Shown here: positions 16,707-24,722 of the stretch, piece by piece
Numbering within the stretch: position 1 is the stretch's first letter
Layout of the letters: the number at the start of each line of letters is the position of its first letter
Source of the DNA: Arthrobacter sp.
Lineage (GTDB): Bacteria > Actinomycetota > Actinomycetes > Actinomycetales > Micrococcaceae
Length of the DNA: 64,000 nucleotides
Reading direction: 5' to 3'
Assembly: GCA_026393275.1 (NCBI GenBank)
Contig: JAPLAM010000056.1
Location: forward strand, 1-64,000
The notes under the pieces: model-generated
Database searches by the model: none
The model's input: only the letters and a program-made list of their open reading frames with translations
Told to the model about the DNA's origin: nothing
Position numbers and translations under genes: made by a program

Positions 16707-17579
16707 CTAGCCCAGCGGGCGCCCGGCCATCCGCTCCAGCCGGCCGATCCGCTCGCTCATCGGCGGGTGCGTGGAGAACATCCTCGCCACGCCCCCGCCG
16801 CTACGGAACGGGTTGGCGATCATCAGGTGCGAGGTGTTCACCAGCCGTTGGTCCTGCGGCAGCGGCGCGAGCTGCACACCCTGCTCGATCTTGCGCAGGG
16901 CGGAGGCGAGCGCCAGCGGATCGCCGGTGAGGACCGAACCGTCCTCGTCGGCATCGTACTCCCGTGTCCGGGAGATCGCCATCTGGATCAGCGAGGCGGC
17001 AAACGGCGCCAGCAGGGCCGTCGCGATCAGGGCCAGCGGGTTGGCATTGCGGCGGTCACCGCCGCCGAAGAACAGCAGCATCTGTCCCACCGAGGTGATC
17101 ACGCCGGCGACGGCGGCAGCCACCGAGGAGGTCAGGATGTCCCGGTTATACACGTGCATCAGCTCATGGCCCAGCACGCCGCGCAGCTCGCGGGCGTCAA
17201 GCAGTTGCAGGATGCCCTGCGTGCAGCACACCGCCGCGTTCTGCGGATTCCGGCCGGTTGCGAAGGCATTCGGCGCCATGGTCGGCGAAACGTAGATCCG
17301 CGGCATCGGCTGGTTCGCCCGGACCGACAGTTCGCGGACGATCTGGTACAGCTGGGGAGCTTCGGCCTCCGTCACGGGATAGGCCTGCATGGACCGGATC
17401 GCGATCTTGTCGCTGTTCCAGTACCCGTACGCGGTGGTGCCGACGCCGATCAGCGCCATGATCCAGATGGGCGCCGAGCTGCGCATCCCGGTTGCAATCA
17501 GCGCACCCAGGCCGAGCAACACCGCCCAGAGCACGCCGAACAGGGCCGCAGTCTTCAGGCCGTTGTGATGGTTGTGCAC
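16707..17579 (-). CDS. htpX: HtpX-like M48 membrane metalloprotease
   Basis: The 290-residue product is read from GTG at 17579 (VHNHHNGLKTAALFGVLWAV), which has a GGGAGG site; a further upstream in-frame extension has none. Two N-terminal membrane helices precede APNAFATGRNPQNAAVCC. The zinc site is LGHELMHVYNRDI (HExxH) with the third ligand in SRTREYDADEDG, and two more hydrophobic segments lie between. HtpX degrades damaged membrane proteins together with FtsH in other bacteria. It is a minus-strand gene following the MFS gene at 17641. Confidence 0.9.
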   Translation of the reverse strand: MHNHHNGLKTAALFGVLWAVLLGLGALIATGMRSSAPIWIMALIGVGTTAYGYWNSDKIAIRSMQAYPVTEAEAPQLYQIVRELSVRANQPMPRIYVSPTMAPNAFATGRNPQNAAVCCTQGILQLLDARELRGVLGHELMHVYNRDILTSSVAAAVAGVITSVGQMLLFFGGGDRRNANPLALIATALLAPFAASLIQMAISRTREYDADEDGSVLTGDPLALASALRKIEQGVQLAPLPQDQRLVNTSHLMIANPFRSGGGVARMFSTHPPMSERIGRLERMAGRPLG

Positions 17580-17640
17580 TGATCCTCCCGAGCCATGCCG
17601 TTGGATGTCCTTAAGGATCACCCACCTGAGAAACGAACCG

Positions 17641-18912
17641 CTAGGGGACCGGGTTCCGCGCGTCGTACTTCAGGAAGCCGGATTGCCAGCGGGCCACGAG
17701 CCACGCCACCGCCGCGCAGAGCACACCGCCCGCGAGCAGGACCCAGCCCTCATTGAGCAGTTTGGTCGCGCCGCCCGCCAACATGTCGCCGACCCGGGGC
17801 CCGCCTGCCACGACGACCACAAAGACACCCTGCAGCCTGCCGCGCAGGTGATCCGGAGTGGCGGACTGCAGGATGGTGGTGCGGAAGACGGCGCTGACGG
17901 AGTCGGCGATGCCGGCGAGCGCGCAGCACAGGGCGGCCGGCACCAGCCACAGGGTCACGCCGCCGGCACCGGAACGGCCGGCGAGCACAACGACGAGGCC
18001 CAGCCCGGCGATCGAGGCGCCCCAGCCCATCACCGACCACACCACCGCCGTGCCCTGGGCCCGGACGGCCCCCAGCGGGCCCGAAAAGAGCCCGGCCAGG
18101 AAGGCGCCGACGGCGGTCGAGGCGAGCAGCAGGCCCACGGTGGCGTCACCGCCGCCGATCATCAGCGCGGCGATGGCCGGCAGCAGCGCCCGCGGCTGGG
18201 CCAGGATCATGGCCACGAGGTCGATCACGAACGTCATCCTCAGGTTGGGCCGGGTGCCGAGGAAGCGGAAACCCTCCACGACGGAGCGCAGCCCCGCCCG
18301 GTGCGATACCTGCCCCGGCGGCATCGGCGGCAACCTCAGCAGGGCCCAGAGGACGAACGCGAAGCTGGCCACGTCGATCGTGTAGGTCCAGGCGAAGCCG
18401 ACCGCGGCGACCAGCACGCCGGCCAGCAGCGGCCCGGCCGTCATGGTCAGGCCGAAGATCATCATGCTCAGGGCATTGGCGGCAGGCAGGAGCTCCTTGC
18501 GCACCAGCATCGGGATAATGGCGCTCCGGGCCGGCTGGTTGATGGCCTGCGCGCCGCTCTGCACGGCAACCAGGACGTACAGCAGCCACACGTTCCCCAG
18601 CTGCAGCCAGGCCTGCAGCGCCAGGCCGCCGGTGGTCAGCCAGAGCACCGCGGAGGCGAGCAGCGCGACGGTGCGTCGGTCGTGGGCATCGGCGATGGAT
18701 CCCCCGAGGAGGCCGCCGACCACCAGCGGGACCAGGGCGAAAATGCTCAGCAGACCCACGTACAGACTGTCCTGGGTGAGCCGGTAGACCTCGAGGCTTA
18801 CGGCCACCAGGGTGAGCTGGCTGCCCAGCGCCGAAGCGGCGGATCCCAACCACAGGCGGCGGAACGCCGGGCTCTCGCGTAACGGCGTGATGTCCGCCAG
18901 GAATTTCCCCAC
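17641..18912 (-). CDS. MFS transporter (MFS_3/EntS-like)
   Basis: A 423-residue, about 12-helix protein. The N-terminal MGKFLADITPLRESPAFRRL is followed by the loop GGLLGGSIADAHDRRTVALL, a variant of the MFS G-D-R motif, and AVQSGAQAINQPARSAIIP, typical of the EntS/YfiS exporter subgroup. A later DHLRGRLQGVFVVVVAGGPR repeats the motif in the C-terminal half. Likely an exporter of a small molecule (siderophores, macrolides and others in relatives); the substrate cannot be inferred. It lies upstream of htpX in the same direction, 61 nt away. Confidence 0.85.
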   Translation of the reverse strand: MGKFLADITPLRESPAFRRLWLGSAASALGSQLTLVAVSLEVYRLTQDSLYVGLLSIFALVPLVVGGLLGGSIADAHDRRTVALLASAVLWLTTGGLALQAWLQLGNVWLLYVLVAVQSGAQAINQPARSAIIPMLVRKELLPAANALSMMIFGLTMTAGPLLAGVLVAAVGFAWTYTIDVASFAFVLWALLRLPPMPPGQVSHRAGLRSVVEGFRFLGTRPNLRMTFVIDLVAMILAQPRALLPAIAALMIGGGDATVGLLLASTAVGAFLAGLFSGPLGAVRAQGTAVVWSVMGWGASIAGLGLVVVLAGRSGAGGVTLWLVPAALCCALAGIADSVSAVFRTTILQSATPDHLRGRLQGVFVVVVAGGPRVGDMLAGGATKLLNEGWVLLAGGVLCAAVAWLVARWQSGFLKYDARNPVP

Positions 18913-18992
18913 CGGGCAACTCTAGTGGCGCGGAGCTCAGCGCCTCGTCCCGCCCTCCTGTGTCGCTCTCATCACACCTGATCTCGAGAGCG

Positions 18993-19901
18993 TCAACGCC
19001 AGAATTCGGTGAGCTGCCCGGCAAGGGCTCCGCCTTGGTCGTAACCGGCCCGAGCGGCGGGCGGACGCAGCGACAGATCCATCGCATTGGCGCCGAACAT
19101 GTGCTCGGAGTTGCCATCCGGGAAGATCGTTTCGACGCTGCTGCCGCGTGCGCGCAGCTCGTCGACCTGTGCAGCAAGATGCATGCCCCACTCCAACGGC
19201 GTCCGTGTCCTGCCGCCGAATGGCGACAGCACCAGCACCCGCCCGCATCCGGCTGCCAGATCGGCATTCTCGTTGCGTCGGTAGCCGCCGTCGATATATC
19301 GGTTGTCCCCGATCCGGTAGGCGAAGCCACTGGCGCAGCTGGCCGCGACTGCGTCCACCAGGTCGACTCCGCCGTGGCGGTCGAACACGACCGGTTCCCC
19401 GGTTTGGGCATCGACCGCCGTGACGAGCACCGTTCGTTGCGGCCATTGCTGACTTGGCAGCCGGGCGGCGACGGTCGCGCGCCACCGCGTTTGCCCGGAC
19501 CCGTCCGACGCCGCATCCATGTCGAGTGCCGCCGCGCCCATACGGCGTCGCATGTCAGCCGCATCCTCGGCGGCGGCGATGATCTTGCTTGTTCTCTCCA
19601 GGTGGTTCATTACCGGCCTCGTCGGAGCGCGTCCACCGTCGGATCCGGCCGGACCGGGCCGTTTCTGGGGTGCCGCGGCAAGGATGGAGGCAAGCAGTTC
19701 GGTCGGGGTCGCGCCGGCCAGCTGGGCCGCGGCCGTCGATCCGGCCGACGTCCCGATGACCAAATCGGCCTCGGTCACATCCAGCCCGGCATCGAACAGG
19801 CCGGCGATGACGCCGATCAGCCACGCGTTGCCAGTCGAGCCGCCGCCACCGAGGACCAAAGCCCGCTCGTGCGGAGTTGAAAAAGTAGGTGTTGTGTTCA
19901 T
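18993..19901 (-). CDS. Patatin-like phospholipase
   Basis: A 302-residue patatin-fold protein. RALVLGGGGSTGNAWLIGVI holds the oxyanion Gly-rich loop, DLVIGTSAGSTAAAQL the GxSxG nucleophile, and RYIDGGYRRNENADL the DGG of the Ser-Asp dyad. It has no signal peptide, so a cytoplasmic or membrane-peripheral acylhydrolase is expected. Its ribosome site AAAGGCGACTCCC is partly inside a predicted stem, and a 19-codon leader ORF with a strong ribosome site lies 46 nt upstream (see separate entries). Substrate and physiological role are unknown. Confidence 0.85.
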   Translation of the reverse strand: MNTTPTFSTPHERALVLGGGGSTGNAWLIGVIAGLFDAGLDVTEADLVIGTSAGSTAAAQLAGATPTELLASILAAAPQKRPGPAGSDGGRAPTRPVMNHLERTSKIIAAAEDAADMRRRMGAAALDMDAASDGSGQTRWRATVAARLPSQQWPQRTVLVTAVDAQTGEPVVFDRHGGVDLVDAVAASCASGFAYRIGDNRYIDGGYRRNENADLAAGCGRVLVLSPFGGRTRTPLEWGMHLAAQVDELRARGSSVETIFPDGNSEHMFGANAMDLSLRPPAARAGYDQGGALAGQLTEFWR

Positions 19902-19939
19902 GGGAGTCGCCTTTCGCGAATTGCCTGGCGGGCGCTCCC
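19902..19939 (-). promoter_or_regulatory. Stem-loop overlapping the patatin ribosome site (candidate attenuator)
   Basis: On the minus strand GGGAGCGCC (19939-19931), just after the leader stop codon, can pair with GGCGACTCCC (19911-19902) just before the patatin ATG, with one bulged A. The pairing would cover part of the AAAGGCG ribosome site. Confidence 0.4.
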
Positions 19940-19947
19940 CGTTACGA

Positions 19948-20007
19948 CTACCTCAGTCGCGCGAACGCGGACTGCAGGGGAGCACCCGTTGTGGATACTG
20001 CGTACAT
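19948..20007 (-). CDS. 19-residue leader peptide ORF upstream of the patatin gene
   Basis: On the minus strand an ATG preceded by AGGAGGTGA opens MYAVSTTGAPLQSAFARLR followed by TAG. The ribosome site is far stronger than that of the downstream patatin gene. The peptide ends RLR, resembling the +X+ type arrest motif known from macrolide-responsive Erm leaders, and the stop is followed by a hairpin that could mask the next ribosome site. A regulatory leader is the natural reading. Inducer and conservation are unknown. Confidence 0.5.
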   Translation of the reverse strand: MYAVSTTGAPLQSAFARLR

Positions 20008-20101
20008 GGGTCTCACCTCCTGCCGGTGGTTCACAATTACGGGAATGATGGCACATCGGCGACACGGTGCGCAATGGGCATCCAGCGGAACGAACAGCGA
20101 A

Positions 20102-20138
20102 AATAAGCCGCGCCTTATTATGAACCGCTAAAAATAAG
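20102..20138 (+). promoter_or_regulatory. Candidate Fur-family operator upstream of the Fur-catalase genes
   Basis: AATAAG-N6-CTTATT forms an inverted repeat at 20102-20119, and a further AATAAG half-site lies at 20133-20138. All are within 55 nt of the Fur-family ATG at 20154. AT-rich inverted repeats of this kind are typical of Fur/PerR/CatR sites. Autoregulation together with katA is inferred. Confidence 0.55.
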
Positions 20139-20153
20139 TGCTTGAATGGGGGC

Positions 20154-20624
20154 ATGACGGATCACCTGGGCAGCAGCGAGGCATGGGCCGCGGCGCTGCG
20201 TGCCCACGGCCGCCGGGTGACCAAACAGCGGCTGGCCGTGCTGACCGCCGTCGAACGGCACCCACATTCGCCGGCGGAAGGCATCCTCGCCGCCGCCCGC
20301 GAGGAACTTCCCGAGCTCACGGCGCAGTCCGTCTACGTGGTCCTGGGCGACCTGACCGAACTGCAAATGCTCCGCCGCTTCGAGCCGCCGCATTCGCCAG
20401 CACTGTATGAAACCCGCGTGGGCGACAACCACCACCACGCCGTCTGCATCAGTTGCGGCCGCGTCGAGGACGTCGAATGCGCCGTCGGCCATGCACCGTG
20501 CCTCACCCCGCACTGGGACGCGGGCGCCCGCCCCATGACCATCCAGATTGCAGACGTCCTGTACCAGGGCATCTGCGAGGACTGCCAGCAGTCCCAACAA
20601 CTTCCCTCCACATCTGAAAAGTAA
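20154..20624 (+). CDS. Fur-family (PerR/CatR-like) regulator
   Basis: A 156-residue protein starting MTDHLGSSEAWAAALRAHGR. The winged-helix part reads RVTKQRLAVLTAVERHPHSPA then SVYVVLGDLTELQMLRRFE. The metal region is DNHHHAVCISCGRVEDVEC and the C-terminal GICEDCQQ, giving two CxxC pairs for structural zinc. It lies 19 nt before the catalase gene in the same direction, which is the arrangement of peroxide-sensing CatR/FurA regulators with their catalase in other actinobacteria. An operator-like inverted repeat lies upstream. Peroxide sensing is inference from this context. Confidence 0.88.
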   Translation: MTDHLGSSEAWAAALRAHGRRVTKQRLAVLTAVERHPHSPAEGILAAAREELPELTAQSVYVVLGDLTELQMLRRFEPPHSPALYETRVGDNHHHAVCISCGRVEDVECAVGHAPCLTPHWDAGARPMTIQIADVLYQGICEDCQQSQQLPSTSEK

Positions 20625-20643
20625 GTAACCACAAAGGAGAATG

Positions 20644-22155
20644 ATGACTGCGAACCTTTCCGCGCCCATCTCGCATACCGCGACCACGAGCCAGACCGGC
20701 GCCCCCGTCGCTTCCGACGAGCACTCGCTGACCGTCGGTGCCGACGGCGCCGCAGTGCTGCACGACCGGTACCTGGTCGAGAAACTCGCGCAGTTCAACC
20801 GCGAGCGGATCCCGGAGCGCATCGTGCACGCCAAGGGCGGCGGCGCGTTCGGCACCTTCACGGTAACCGGCGACGTTTCCAAGTTCACCCGCGTGGCTGC
20901 CTTCCAGCCGGGCGCCCAGGTGGGCACGGCCATCCGTTTCTCCTCCGTGGCCGGCGAGCAGGGCTCCCCCGACACCTGGCGCGACGTCCGCGGTTTCGCG
21001 ACCCGCTTCTACACCCCTGAGGGCAACCTGGACATCGTGGGCAACAACACCCCCGTGTTCTTCATCAAGGACGGCATTAAGTTCCCGGACTTCATCCACT
21101 CGCAGAAGCGCCTGCCGGGCTCCGGCCTGCGGGACGCCGACATGCAGTGGGACTTCTGGACCCTCTCCCCCGAGTCGGCCCACCAGGTCACCTACCTCAT
21201 GGGCGACCGCGGCCTGCCACGCTCCTGGCGCGAGATGCACGGCTTCTCCTCGCACACCTACCTGTGGACGAACGCCGAGGGCGCGCGCTTCTGGGTCAAG
21301 TACCACTTCCGCTCCAACCAGGGCGAGCACAACATCAGCGGCGAACAGGCCGAGCAGCTGGCCGGCGCCGACGCCGACTACTACCGCCGCGACCTCTACG
21401 AGGCCATCGCCGAAGGCAACTTCCCGAGCTGGGACCTGCACGTCCAGATCATGCCGTACGAGGACGCCAAGACCTACCGCTTCAACCCGTTCGACCTGAC
21501 CAAGGTCTGGCCGCACGCGGACTACCCGCTGGTCGAGGTGGGCCGCTTCGAGCTGAACCGCAACCCGGAGAACTTCTACGGCGAGATCGAGCAGATCGCC
21601 CTGTCCCCCGCGAACGTCGTTCCGGGCCACGACATCTCCCCGGACAAGATGCTGACCGCACGGGTGTTCTCCTACCCGGACGCACAGCGCTACCGCGTCG
21701 GCACCAACTACAACGAGCTGCCGGTCAACCGTCCGATCTCGCCGGTGAACAACTACTCGCAGGACGGCTCGCTGCGCCACGGCTACAAGCCGGCAACCGC
21801 TCCCGTCTACGCGCCGAATTCCTTCGGCGGCCCGGTGGCCGACCCGGCCCGCGCAGCTGAGGGTTCCTGGGAGTTCGACGGCGCGCTGGTGCGCTCCGCC
21901 GCGACCCTGCACTCCGAGGACAGCGACTTCGGCCAGGCCGGCACGCTGTACCGCGAAGTCTTTAGTGACGCGGCCAAGGCCCGCTTCCTCGACACCATCA
22001 CCGGTGCCGTGAGCGGCGTGCAGAGCCCCGCCATCAAGGAACGCGCCATCCAGTACTGGACCAACGTCGACGCCGAGCTCGGCGCCAAGCTGCGGGCCAA
22101 CCTGGGTGCTGCCGGTGTCGGTACCTCCGACGCCGAGGCCGCCAACAAGCTGTAG
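20644..22155 (+). CDS. katA: Monofunctional heme catalase
   Basis: About 503 residues, the size of small-subunit (clade 3) catalases. AAGGAG precedes a double ATG; I take the second because spacing is better. Motifs: the distal histidine in ERIPERIVHAKGGGAFGTF, the asparagine region NNTPVFFIKDGIKFPDFIHS, and the heme-ligand tyrosine in RVFSYPDAQRYRVGTNYNE. The C-terminal residues (about 420-503) contain the usual helical part. It is a cytoplasmic hydrogen-peroxide scavenger, cotranscribed with the Fur-type regulator. Two strong hairpins follow the stop codon. Confidence 0.95.
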   Translation: MTANLSAPISHTATTSQTGAPVASDEHSLTVGADGAAVLHDRYLVEKLAQFNRERIPERIVHAKGGGAFGTFTVTGDVSKFTRVAAFQPGAQVGTAIRFSSVAGEQGSPDTWRDVRGFATRFYTPEGNLDIVGNNTPVFFIKDGIKFPDFIHSQKRLPGSGLRDADMQWDFWTLSPESAHQVTYLMGDRGLPRSWREMHGFSSHTYLWTNAEGARFWVKYHFRSNQGEHNISGEQAEQLAGADADYYRRDLYEAIAEGNFPSWDLHVQIMPYEDAKTYRFNPFDLTKVWPHADYPLVEVGRFELNRNPENFYGEIEQIALSPANVVPGHDISPDKMLTARVFSYPDAQRYRVGTNYNELPVNRPISPVNNYSQDGSLRHGYKPATAPVYAPNSFGGPVADPARAAEGSWEFDGALVRSAATLHSEDSDFGQAGTLYREVFSDAAKARFLDTITGAVSGVQSPAIKERAIQYWTNVDAELGAKLRANLGAAGVGTSDAEAANKL

Positions 22156-22164
22156 CCTCCGCCG

Positions 22165-22236
22165 GAGGCCCTGGGCCCTCGGCCCAGGGCCTCAACGAAA
22201 CACCCCGCCACGGACTTTCCGTGGCGGGGTGTTTCG
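22165..22236 (+). terminator. Two consecutive hairpins after katA; second is a terminator
   Basis: A 13-bp stem (22165-22177 with 22181-22193) is followed by a 19-bp perfect stem (22196-22214 with 22218-22236, loop CTT) that runs into TTTACT. The second may terminate both directions, since an ABC operon ends on the other side. This separates katA from the ABC genes. Confidence 0.85.
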
Positions 22237-22268
22237 TTTACTCCCGGGGAGGCTGCGCGGGCGTCGCC

Positions 22269-23120
22269 CTAGCCGGCGGCAGAGCCGGCCGTTGAGTCTG
22301 CGGGTGAGCCGGCCGCCGCCGGGCGGTGGCCCTTCTTGGCGAGCTGGATCTGCTCGTAGACGTGGTGGCGGAGTTCCGTGAAGCGCGGAAGGGACCGGGT
22401 CTCCAACTGGTCGCGGTCCACCGGAAGGTCGATCACGATGTCCTCCTGGACGACGGTCGGGGAGCTGGACAGGATGATGACCCGCTCGCCGAGGTAGACA
22501 GATTCGTCGATGTCGTGGGTGACGAACAGAACCGTTACCCCGAACTTCTTCCAGATCGTGCGGATCAGGTCCTCCAGGTCCGCGCGGGTCTGTGCGTCCA
22601 CCGCGGCGAAGGGCTCGTCCATCAGGAGGACCTCGGGCTGGTACGCGATGGCGCGGGCAATCGCCACGCGCTGCTGCATGCCGCCGGAGAGCTGCCAGGG
22701 GTAGGAGCGCGGGACGTGGGCCAGGCCCACGGCCTCCAGGGCCTCATCGACCAGCTTGTCCCGCTCGGCCTTGGGCACGCCCTGGTTCTTCAGCGGCAGT
22801 TCAACGTTGTCCCGGACGCGCATCCAGGGGAAGAGGGACCGGCCGTATTCCTGGAAGACGACTGCCATCTTCTTCGGCGGTCCGGACACACGCTTGCCGT
22901 CCAGCAGGACTTCCCCCTCGGTGGGGGCCATCAGCCCGGAGATGCACTTCAGGAGCGTGGTCTTGCCGGAGCCGGAGGGGCCCACGAGGCAGACCAATTC
23001 GCCGGCGCGCAGATCGAAGGTGAGGTTGCGGACCGCCTCGATGTCGCCGCCGTCGGTCTGGTAGACCTTCTTCAAGCCGCGGACGGAGAGCATCGCCTCC
23101 GGGGTGGGGTCAGGCTGCAT
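22269..23120 (-). CDS. ABC transporter ATPase (SsuB/TauB/NrtD type)
   Basis: A 283-residue ATP-binding subunit. Walker A is VGPSGSGKTTLLKCISGL, the Q-loop FQEYGRSLFPWM, the signature SYPWQLSGGMQQRVAIARA, and Walker B LLMDEPFAAVDAQTR; the H-loop is FVTHDIDESVYL. These match the nitrate/sulfonate/taurine subfamily. It is the last gene of a four-gene operon with two permeases and a lipoprotein; the permease gene overlaps it by 11 nt. A C-terminal tail is rich in Ala/Gly/Ser and looks disordered. Substrate unknown (sulfonate, nitrate, thiamine precursor or similar). Confidence 0.9.
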   Translation of the reverse strand: MQPDPTPEAMLSVRGLKKVYQTDGGDIEAVRNLTFDLRAGELVCLVGPSGSGKTTLLKCISGLMAPTEGEVLLDGKRVSGPPKKMAVVFQEYGRSLFPWMRVRDNVELPLKNQGVPKAERDKLVDEALEAVGLAHVPRSYPWQLSGGMQQRVAIARAIAYQPEVLLMDEPFAAVDAQTRADLEDLIRTIWKKFGVTVLFVTHDIDESVYLGERVIILSSSPTVVQEDIVIDLPVDRDQLETRSLPRFTELRHHVYEQIQLAKKGHRPAAAGSPADSTAGSAAG

Positions 23121-23883
23121 TTTCTACCTCTTTCTGGCCGTTGTACCAGCGCAGGATGTTCCGCTCGGCCCACTGGAAGATGAATGACATCGACACGCCC
23201 AGCAGGCCGAGCACCACGATGCCGGACCACATTTCCGGGATGGCGAAGGAGCGCTGGAACTGGACGATGGTGAAGCCCAGCCCCGAGGACGAGGCGAACA
23301 TTTCGGAAATGACCATCAGGATCAGCCCGAGGGAGAGCGACTGGCGCACGCCCGCCAGGATCTGCGGGCTGGCCGACGGCAGCACGAGGTATCGGACCCG
23401 GGCCCAGCCGTCGATGCCGTAGGTGTGCGCTGAATCAGAGAGGACGCCGTCGACCGCGCGGACCCCTTCGATGGTGTTCAGCAGGACCGGCCAGACACAG
23501 CCGGAGATGATGACCGCGATCTTCATGGTGTCGGTGATGCCCATCAGCAGGATCAGCACCGGGACCAGGACGGGCGGCGGGATGGCGCGGAAGAATTCCA
23601 GCACCGGTTCCAGCAGGGCACGGAGCCAGCGGACCGAGCCGATGAGTACGCCGCCCACGACGCCGATCACGATCGCCGCGACGACGCCGACCAGGAGCCG
23701 GCCGACACTGGGCAGTACATCGGACAGGAAGCGGGGGCCGAACCAGACCTGGCCAAACTTGCCGACCAGGCTGGCCGGGGTGGGGACGAAGAAGTTGACT
23801 GCCCCGAGGGTTGAGACCCACCAGAGCAGGATCAGCAGGACCGGCAGCGCCAGCACGTAGCCAAGGGTCTTCAGGGCTTTCAT
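23110..23883 (-). CDS. ABC transporter permease (SsuC/TauC type)
   Basis: A 257-residue membrane protein with six hydrophobic segments. The cytoplasmic EAA-type loop reads YGIDGWARVRYLVLPSASPQI, the binding-protein-dependent transport signature, and FFRAIPPPVLVPVLILLMG is typical of the nitrate/sulfonate/taurine group. It overlaps its upstream permease by 4 nt (ATGA) and the ATPase by 11 nt. Two different permeases in one operon suggest a heterodimeric channel. Confidence 0.9.
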   Translation of the reverse strand: MKALKTLGYVLALPVLLILLWWVSTLGAVNFFVPTPASLVGKFGQVWFGPRFLSDVLPSVGRLLVGVVAAIVIGVVGGVLIGSVRWLRALLEPVLEFFRAIPPPVLVPVLILLMGITDTMKIAVIISGCVWPVLLNTIEGVRAVDGVLSDSAHTYGIDGWARVRYLVLPSASPQILAGVRQSLSLGLILMVISEMFASSSGLGFTIVQFQRSFAIPEMWSGIVVLGLLGVSMSFIFQWAERNILRWYNGQKEVENAA

Positions 23884-24722
23884 ACGATTACCTCGGAACG
23901 GACGGAGGAGTGCCAGGAGAGGGTTTTCTTCTCGATCAAGCGCATCAGGGCGTTGATCAGCACGCCGATCAGGCCGGTGGCGAGCACCAGGGCGTACATG
24001 CCCGAGATGGCACCCCCGGATTGCGCCAGGGCGATCTCGCGGCCCAGGCCGGGCGAGCCGATCACCAGTTCCGCCGTGATCGCCAGCACCAGTGCCACCG
24101 TGGCGGCGAGCCGGACGCCGGTCATCAGATACGGCAGAGCAGTGGGGAACACGACGTAGCGAATCCGCGCCATCCGGCCCAGACCGTACGTCTTCGCAGT
24201 GTTGTTGGCGACCATGTCGACGTCGGCTACCCCGTAAAGGACCTGGATCAGGACCTGCCAGAAAGCAGCGTACGTGATCAGCATCAGGGACGACTCAATC
24301 TTCACGCCGAACAGCAGCACGGCCAGCGGGATCAGGGCTACTGACGGGATGGGGCGCAGGAACTCAACGGTGGAGTTGGTCGCCCTCCGCAGGAAATCAC
24401 TGGAGCCGATGATGAATCCCAGCAGCACGGCCAGTGCCACGGCGATGATGAGGCCCAGGAACCAGGCCACCATGGTCTCACCGACCGAGAGCCAGAACGC
24501 TGTCAGGCCGAAGTCCCGCCCGAGAGCCAGAATGACTTCGCTGGCGGGGGGCAGGAATCGTTCATCGATGAGGCCGAGCCGGGGGATGAGTTCCCAGGTT
24601 GCCAGGAATCCTACGATCCCGGCCAGGCCGAGCAGCTGTTTTGCCGGTAGTTTGCGGCCGGGCCGGCGGTCCCGTCCCACGCTGGGGACGGGACCACCGG
24701 AAGCCAGAGTGTTGGAACTCAC
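23880..24722 (-). CDS. ABC transporter permease (SsuC/TauC type)
   Basis: A 280-residue permease with a hydrophilic N-terminus (MSSNTLASGGPVPSVGRDRR) then six hydrophobic segments. The EAA-like loop is YGLGRMARIRYVVFPTALPYL, and FLRPIPSVALIPLAVLLFG is characteristic. It overlaps the substrate-binding lipoprotein gene by 4 nt and the second permease by 4 nt. It is distinct from the other permease but clearly homologous. Confidence 0.9.
   Translation of the reverse strand: MSSNTLASGGPVPSVGRDRRPGRKLPAKQLLGLAGIVGFLATWELIPRLGLIDERFLPPASEVILALGRDFGLTAFWLSVGETMVAWFLGLIIAVALAVLLGFIIGSSDFLRRATNSTVEFLRPIPSVALIPLAVLLFGVKIESSLMLITYAAFWQVLIQVLYGVADVDMVANNTAKTYGLGRMARIRYVVFPTALPYLMTGVRLAATVALVLAITAELVIGSPGLGREIALAQSGGAISGMYALVLATGLIGVLINALMRLIEKKTLSWHSSVRSEVIV

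Noticed and set aside
20641..20643. First of two adjacent ATGs as katA start
   Set aside because: It would leave only one base between AAGGAG and the start; the second ATG is better placed, though the difference is a single residue.
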